This document shows positions 60,601-64,000 of a stretch of DNA of 64,000 nt, one piece after another. Positions within the stretch are counted from its first letter, which is position 1, and every line of letters begins with the position of its first letter. The position numbers and the translations under genes were made by a program. The notes beneath the pieces are model-generated. The model was not told the DNA's origin and searched no databases. It saw only the letters and a list, made by a program, of their open reading frames with translations. Source of the DNA: Fibrobacter sp. (GTDB lineage: Bacteria; Fibrobacterota; Fibrobacteria; Fibrobacterales; Fibrobacteraceae). The stretch is taken from the NCBI GenBank assembly GCA_017649565.1, contig JAGCGO010000078.1, positions 16,921-80,920 of the forward strand. Reading direction: 5' to 3'.

Positions 60601-63600
60601 CAAGAATATGAAGAAGTTATTGGTTCCACAGAAGTGATGGATGGCTCCTCGAAGTCAACGAAAGTAACCAAGCGTATCTACGATTATACCAGGCAGTTCT
60701 ACCACAAAATTGCGGAAATTACAATTTCCGCGGATGGAAGTGATTCTATAGAAATTAATCCTGCCGCGGAGATGCTTATGGATGATTGCGCGCCGGAAAG
60801 AACCCGGTTGGTCCATGGCGTCTTTAAGGAAGAGGAAGAATTCACTTGTGGTGACAAGGGCTTCAATTATCCCGAGAATAATGCAATCCTGAACTATACT
60901 CCGGGCCGATTCAGGATTGTTTCTACGAATTTGTCCATGCTCAAGTTGGATGAAAAGGATAAAACGGAAGATTTGCCGTTCTTCTATATGGATGGCCGGC
61001 GTACATTCTTTGTTCAGCCTGTTCCGAAAGACGGAAATGTAAACCAGGGACAAAAGAATTACAGGTTTGAACTTATTTCCCATTCGTTGGTAGATGAGTT
61101 TTATAAGCGTTATCGTGATGGTGGCACCAAGTGGCTTTATACCCGCGAAACGCAGGCTTTGCCTATTTCCGATAGCTATTACTACTCTTATTCCTACTAT
61201 AACTACTATTTCAGCGTATATCTCGGCTATTATATGGCTGGAGACTGGCAGTCGTGGGATTTGGGACAGAATATATTCCGCTTTAACTATCGCCCCGACA
61301 AGAAAGGGGTCGATGGTCCGTATCCTGCCCCCATGGTAGATTTTGTATGGGGCGGGGCAAATGCAATGTACAATTGGGAACTGTTCTTCTATGTTCCGAT
61401 GCTCATTGCCGAAAAAATGATTGCGGAACAAAGTTACGAAGAGGCTTTACTGTGGCTGCAGTTGGTTTTTGATCCGAGAATGAATTATTCGGCGTATGAA
61501 CGAACAAAGAAATTTGCAAGGGATTTGCCCAAGGGTGCTCGTTACTGGAAATTCTTGCCTTTCTTTGTCAATAAGGATGCCGATAAGTCCATATTGCAGA
61601 TGTTGGGACTTCCGACCAAGCGAGACAAACTCCCAGATAGGACCGCTCTTTCGTCACTTGTTGATAAGTGGAAAAATGATCCGTTTAACCCTCATCTGAT
61701 AGCTCGTTACCGCAAAGTTGCGTATCAGAAGTATGTGGTGATGAAATACTTAGACACGCTCATTGGATGGGGCGACCTGGAATTTGCCAAGGACACAACG
61801 GAATCTGTAAATCTTGCGATACAGTTCTATCTCCTAGCGGCGGAATTGCTTGGTCCCAAAAATGCAGAAGCCCCTGAACCGGAACCGATGTCCGCGCTCA
61901 CGGCGAATGATCTTCTTTCCAACACTGATTCTTTGGGCAATGCATTTATAGAATATGAAAATTCTGCATTGATTGGCCGTGATAAGGCGAAGGTCCTTAA
62001 TGCAAGGGCCATGGATGCCAAGGCACGCCGAACCGGAAACATTGTGGAATCGATGTTCTATTTTACAGTGCCAAGAAACGATACATTGTTCTCGTATTGG
62101 GATACGGTAGCGGACAGACTGTACAAGATTCGTAACAGCTTGAATATTCAAGGTGTAAAGCGGACTCTGGCCTTGTTTGCTCCGCCCATTGATCCGGGTA
62201 TGCTTGTGAAAGCGAGGGCGATGGGAATTTCTATCGATTCTATTTTAAATTCGTCAAATGAACCGACGTCCATCTATCGTTTCCGGGTTATTGTCAAACT
62301 TGCTGTTGACATGGCAAAGGATGCTTGCCAGATGGGTCGCGACTTGCTCTCCATACTAGAAAAACAGGATGCTGAACAGTTGCAAGTGTTCAAGGCGAAA
62401 TGTGACAAGGCGGTGATTGCGGAAAGCAGGGCCGTCCATGAAATGGAAATCAAGTCCCTGGAGGCTGAAAAGACTCAACTTGAAGAAAAGAAAACTGCGA
62501 AGAAGAGCACCTCCAAGAAGAAAAAGGCAATGCACCTTATTTCGACCGCTGAAAAGAAGTATCAGAAGTTGATGGAAAAGGTCGCTAAGATTCAGGAAAC
62601 TGTTGAAAAGGTCCGCAACATCGCTTCTGCGACGTTCAAGATTCCTGATTTCAAGTTCGGTGCCGTTACGAATATGTTCGGTGGTCCAAGATTCGACATG
62701 GAGTCGATTGGCGGTACAAAACTTGCTGAAAATCTTGTGAGTGCGGCCGAAAGCTATGCTGCACGATTCGCCCAAAGGCAACTTGATGCGGCCAAGACGA
62801 AGTTGCAGGCTGAATTGGAACGTCGCAAGAAGGAATGGCTTGTTGAAGACGAAGTTGCCGATGCTGAAGTGGTCGAAGTCGAAAAACAGGAAGTTGTAAA
62901 CGAAATCAAGACCCAGCAGGTCGAGAAAAAGCAGAAAAACATCGAAAATGAAATTCTGAGATCGGAAGAAATTTATGATGTCTTGAGCGAAAAGTTTACG
63001 AACAATGACTTGTATGTTTGGCTTGAAAAGGAACTCGGCAAGGTCTTTAGGCAGTATGTAAATCTATTGATTGATGTTGCCAAGATGGCTGAAAAAGCAT
63101 ATCATTTTGAAATTCCTGATGATGCCGGTAAATCATACATACAGTCGAATTATTGGGACTCTTTCTATAAAGGATTGCTTGCTCCTGAAAGAATTCTGCT
63201 TGATTTAAGGCGGATGGAAAAGGCTTGTCTTGAAAATGATAAGCATGAAATGGAAATTACAAGGCCAATTCCTCTAAGTGAATTGCAGGCTAAAGCGAGT
63301 GCATATAATTGTAAAGGAGCTTATGCTACACCATTAGATGATTTGAAAACAGATGGAAATTGTGAATTTGCGATAACGAAAGAATTTTTTACGAGCGAGT
63401 TTGATGGGCATTCTTTCCAGAGAATAAAAAGCGTTCGATTGGTTGTGAAATTAACAGAAGACATTGAACTTTATTCGCTGAATGCAGAGATGAATCTCAT
63501 TGAATCAAAAATATTGGTAAACAATAAAGAAATACAGATGACATTAAATGATTCAACAATGGCAACTAGTTTGGCTCATTTGGAAACTGCGGAAAGTAAT

Positions 63601-63759
63601 TATTCCTATAATAGCGAAAAAACGGCTCTTTTTGAAGGGTATGGCGCGATATCACAATGGTCGTTAGAAATAAAAGGCCTGGAAAAGGAATCTAATGATT
63701 TGTACCCGATTGAAGATGTTTTTGTTTATTTGACCTATACAGCAAGGAAAGGGGGTTAA
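54658..63759 (+). CDS. Tc-toxin A-subunit-like protein (TcA/TcdA family), giant
   Basis: 3,033 residues, against ~2,500 for known TcA. Residues ~1-100 and ~155-270 are carboxypeptidase-regulatory/transthyretin-like beta domains joined by an Asn/Gln-rich linker (QNPN and related units). A VRP1/SpvA-like region lies near 880-960 (SILSASAYYVDLLKFL, MRRPDYLDLQLTKANAEI). A neuraminidase-like domain near 1,850-1,890 reads GEWTPWERLDVDIPSETV and RLYLLWPQ. LFFYVPMLIAEKMIAEQSYE is at ~2,240. Long heptad-type helices, ~2,550-2,820, form the pore-coil region (RSEEIYDVLSEKFTNNDLYV, VAKMAEKAYHFEI, SNYWDSFYKGLLAPERILLD). The end GYGAISQWSLEIKG and VFVYLTYTARKGG is the classic TcA C-terminus. No signal peptide, as in other TcA. 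A+T-rich codons suggest transfer. Confidence 0.92.
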   Translation: MTYPVPEVWTVSGMLNQNGVPFYAGKVYAYNLKNGVPRQIAETGIASNGFFTLTYSRWDFQQGNQSIEYPTLQIRVYDYQGHLLWTSGVYTRPDSNLNIGNVNILDSVGQDNQNPNGSEGQNTSGQESQNPNEQEIQNPNNQEDQDPSNLDAFDCSVYGTVKNEQGKILSGLIVKAYCLHFEETTSNSVTTRRFKKIELGSETSDDEGRFVIRYNSTLLPQGLLLDSKEDYGKDKVSLYAEVFKSKDNSCESLAIEHLVFNGKTDQEINFFLKAKQESFTCEFEKIDSLLNVYFDAVFSEYGGDNWTKKISAITTFLNSNTTFPLVAGRERLTESKVYAYFKAYSLYFQLLKRYNTTPPSEQYTNLLSDNEKKYWCEVFYALSMREGISSLYQMVKAKPTVLQKTLLGAVSDGLICVDTNKFLELWQQLLGEGISSEDKEKDETSLTINQMLLLYLSGNLSVVGPAPLRYVSNISKENISQYLPSDKASLFNNLLDAYYNVGANTDALIRVLQKFVVPDEEEGNIDGLGESTNSSSTGINHLVEYPQLTETQFFRLKTVFDLNDFFEKFADGVVCAYRHAYTKGNFNFKRFADFVKFTESDWSDIVDAIADNYGMQFGTPKTETVDGTPVVTYPQCLPPEFPGTNTELKKVIYVRKLLELIKTWFPQQALFVDLEKKFDAAMTSATERTEITDETTGETITVEPDENLIDLLENWKIICAALQDSDWDEFSLSNSDLDEFLKQNTELSVSEGNQKLIKQLQRLFHLTDSATAIAYLVEEGFDSAYKIASIDEDSFVAQYGNGIGKTEDAQQIHRLAENYVVEATLNIQAYASDSSTESEDTLPSLPRTVSSRMRLAAPKNRNITNIANERTATRDTVNWAKLFGKINYAKATEGQSILSASAYYVDLLKFLKKSSAYGSFTMRRPDYLDLQLTKANAEISMPTIDLGIELLECLVAGPVENNGFAYPIANNNPSGASAEKLRAEPCPFNETIDVEENGTTVEKKIADLALARLSESVYPIQLPVNFNREKAKKILANLSLHFYDIASIARADLRELRLDSMQRELITTFPLTEISTWNLWGLDRTNNRVLMPNKVDYVNGGYIDVLRNLSVFLQRSGLTIQDLNVILLDGHFDQVQYKPKDSEYYQLANIDGYRFVARESSFSDWDGFFKKMTVLLHRKNILGWTFRELLLTFDLDINQLDVICEMRARYGVTVQEAYVMGNVGLLSIDVLNEIFHLASPVAGNAVLTQRDVVRIANAGFGMEKDEAIAIYKFVKKDGFDMTAPQIMQEFYRAILLQKTFGLSIDSLLVLKENGLIVNPEIPRPDNLMNLRKFADEWRIISGTSIDADFYLKLLSPVTEDEETAAEAFASNLYSSDFCEEFDVDDDALIPNTLDETQQNLRLLVFAEFGIAEGFGDALSPKNDILDWERFYDDAKGYVDALGIWNKDKENEEKPRLSKQSYALYVNLARKIAVYNYLQNYEQGIDLKTTDFVKYESDEDVLSIIKYDDNGDGSSLKPLVYVNYVTDRLLSGDFNFNSLEERFTTELDDFAEELGLESSDLTALYEYADDAFDNDIEKWLCIAQYYELYSKTHLLPNGLNDLLKESTLESDTEEDFIRYKNDLIAYGAYVENLELAVKSHTKESEWLKFAQEMNDDLRKKKRDALAAYVCWESCSNTERANRYPRQFVDDSDLYSYYLMDVKMEPDMAISRIVQASASIQLFVQRAELGLEGDRVLNDKQRSEWEWMKNYRVWEAARKVFLYPENWIASDLRDDKTPFFEELEERIQEFSDDHANLENALFEYLEKIREVSSIEIIGATKENGGDEGGILYTLHIVGRTQGEPHTYYYRKYKAKAILSGEWTPWERLDVDIPSETVVPAIVNQRLYLLWPQITVGQRNIESASEGGLETIEYYARIQVCWTSYTGTKWTGTRMSKNALYDSSTNQLDFALGDNESIEDRYNLKTETSLEWVKVAIIKTSYHYQEYEEVIGSTEVMDGSSKSTKVTKRIYDYTRQFYHKIAEITISADGSDSIEINPAAEMLMDDCAPERTRLVHGVFKEEEEFTCGDKGFNYPENNAILNYTPGRFRIVSTNLSMLKLDEKDKTEDLPFFYMDGRRTFFVQPVPKDGNVNQGQKNYRFELISHSLVDEFYKRYRDGGTKWLYTRETQALPISDSYYYSYSYYNYYFSVYLGYYMAGDWQSWDLGQNIFRFNYRPDKKGVDGPYPAPMVDFVWGGANAMYNWELFFYVPMLIAEKMIAEQSYEEALLWLQLVFDPRMNYSAYERTKKFARDLPKGARYWKFLPFFVNKDADKSILQMLGLPTKRDKLPDRTALSSLVDKWKNDPFNPHLIARYRKVAYQKYVVMKYLDTLIGWGDLEFAKDTTESVNLAIQFYLLAAELLGPKNAEAPEPEPMSALTANDLLSNTDSLGNAFIEYENSALIGRDKAKVLNARAMDAKARRTGNIVESMFYFTVPRNDTLFSYWDTVADRLYKIRNSLNIQGVKRTLALFAPPIDPGMLVKARAMGISIDSILNSSNEPTSIYRFRVIVKLAVDMAKDACQMGRDLLSILEKQDAEQLQVFKAKCDKAVIAESRAVHEMEIKSLEAEKTQLEEKKTAKKSTSKKKKAMHLISTAEKKYQKLMEKVAKIQETVEKVRNIASATFKIPDFKFGAVTNMFGGPRFDMESIGGTKLAENLVSAAESYAARFAQRQLDAAKTKLQAELERRKKEWLVEDEVADAEVVEVEKQEVVNEIKTQQVEKKQKNIENEILRSEEIYDVLSEKFTNNDLYVWLEKELGKVFRQYVNLLIDVAKMAEKAYHFEIPDDAGKSYIQSNYWDSFYKGLLAPERILLDLRRMEKACLENDKHEMEITRPIPLSELQAKASAYNCKGAYATPLDDLKTDGNCEFAITKEFFTSEFDGHSFQRIKSVRLVVKLTEDIELYSLNAEMNLIESKILVNNKEIQMTLNDSTMATSLAHLETAESNYSYNSEKTALFEGYGAISQWSLEIKGLEKESNDLYPIEDVFVYLTYTARKGG

Positions 63760-63760
63760 A

Positions 63761-64000
63761 ATGTTTCTTAATAAATATGCGCATTTTTTTTTGTTGCTTG
63801 CTATTGTTTTTTTTCTTTGGTCGTGTTCGGAAGATAAATCTACTAGCCCAAATGATTCTACAGAATTGTCGTCATCAAGTAAAAAGGATGATGAAGTTTC
63901 CTCGTCTTCAAATAAAGAATCAGAGGTAAGCTCATCTTCGGCGGATGAACCAAAAGAATCGTCGTCAAGTAAAAAGGATGATGAAGTTTCCTCGTCTTCA
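63761..64000 (+). CDS. Ser-rich lipoprotein (N-terminal part, cut by window edge)
   Basis: The ATG is one base after the TcA stop with AAAGGGGG upstream, so it is co-transcribed with the toxin. Lipoprotein signal AIVFFLWSCSEDK (Cys near 22), then the poly-Ser/Lys/Asp/Glu linker of Fibrobacter lipoproteins. Near-identical units of ~42 bases (SSSSKKDDEVSSSS) recur at about 63873 and 63958. A FISUMP or other domain is expected beyond the edge. It keeps the A+T-rich composition of the toxin gene. Could be a surface anchor, an immunity-like or an unrelated protein. Confidence 0.8.
   Translation, partial: MFLNKYAHFFLLLAIVFFLWSCSEDKSTSPNDSTELSSSSKKDDEVSSSSNKESEVSSSSADEPKESSSSKKDDEVSSSS

Overview
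The window looks like the chromosome of a Fibrobacter-type bacterium (phylum Fibrobacterota). The evidence is five copies, in four genes, of a domain matching the Fibrobacter succinogenes major paralogous (FISUMP) domain, lipoproteins with poly-serine linkers after the lipobox, large secreted proteins with calcium-loop motifs, and strictly anaerobic metabolism (class III ribonucleotide reductase, radical-SAM HemW). Most genes are moderately G+C-rich; the last ~9.5 kb is visibly A+T-rich.

Layout. 1-2858: end of an exopolysaccharide/capsule operon (low-Mr tyrosine phosphatase, Wza-type export lipoprotein, GDP-mannose pyrophosphorylase). 3024-4046: pheS alone. 4282-13453: accessory region with three FISUMP lipoproteins, a NimA-like flavoprotein, a HigBA toxin-antitoxin pair, a truncated MORN-gene copy fused to a decayed IS30 transposase, and the intact MORN lipoprotein. 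13488-23476: a small membrane/esterase operon, tRNA-Leu, an XPB-type helicase, tRNA-Thr, a TPR membrane protein, and a leftward operon bamD - barrel protein - PHP protein - rhomboid. 23540-30134: rightward run of two LptF/G permeases, a GGDEF cyclase, a sodium:solute symporter and a SIMPL protein. 30504-33570: class III ribonucleotide reductase, in which the glycyl-radical domain is a separate 48-residue gene between nrdD and nrdG. 33761-36094: a double-FISUMP lipoprotein, two 159-bp direct repeats and tRNA-Gly. 36131-38626: a membrane class III nucleotide cyclase with a 59-residue membrane protein upstream, then HemW. 38801-45714: two very large secreted paralogues. 45753-47259: a DUF1007 protein and a short primary-type sigma factor. 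47537-53504: an envelope operon (methyltransferase, GT4 glycosyltransferase, flippase-like protein, a helicase-PlsC acyltransferase fusion, glutamate racemase). 53586-54224: an unrecognised protein. 54658-63759: a giant Tc-toxin A subunit, followed one base later by a serine-rich lipoprotein cut by the window edge.

Main points of interest: (1) the ~3,034-residue TcA-family toxin with extra N-terminal beta domains and A+T-rich codon use, apparently co-transcribed with a lipoprotein; (2) the split NrdD; (3) an in-frame helicase-acyltransferase fusion; (4) an array of 26 seven-base repeats inside the PHP gene, made of the same unit seen between genes elsewhere; (5) an IS30/MORN junction in which the truncated copy differs from the intact gene only at synonymous sites. 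Positions and motifs were read by eye; no database search was possible.
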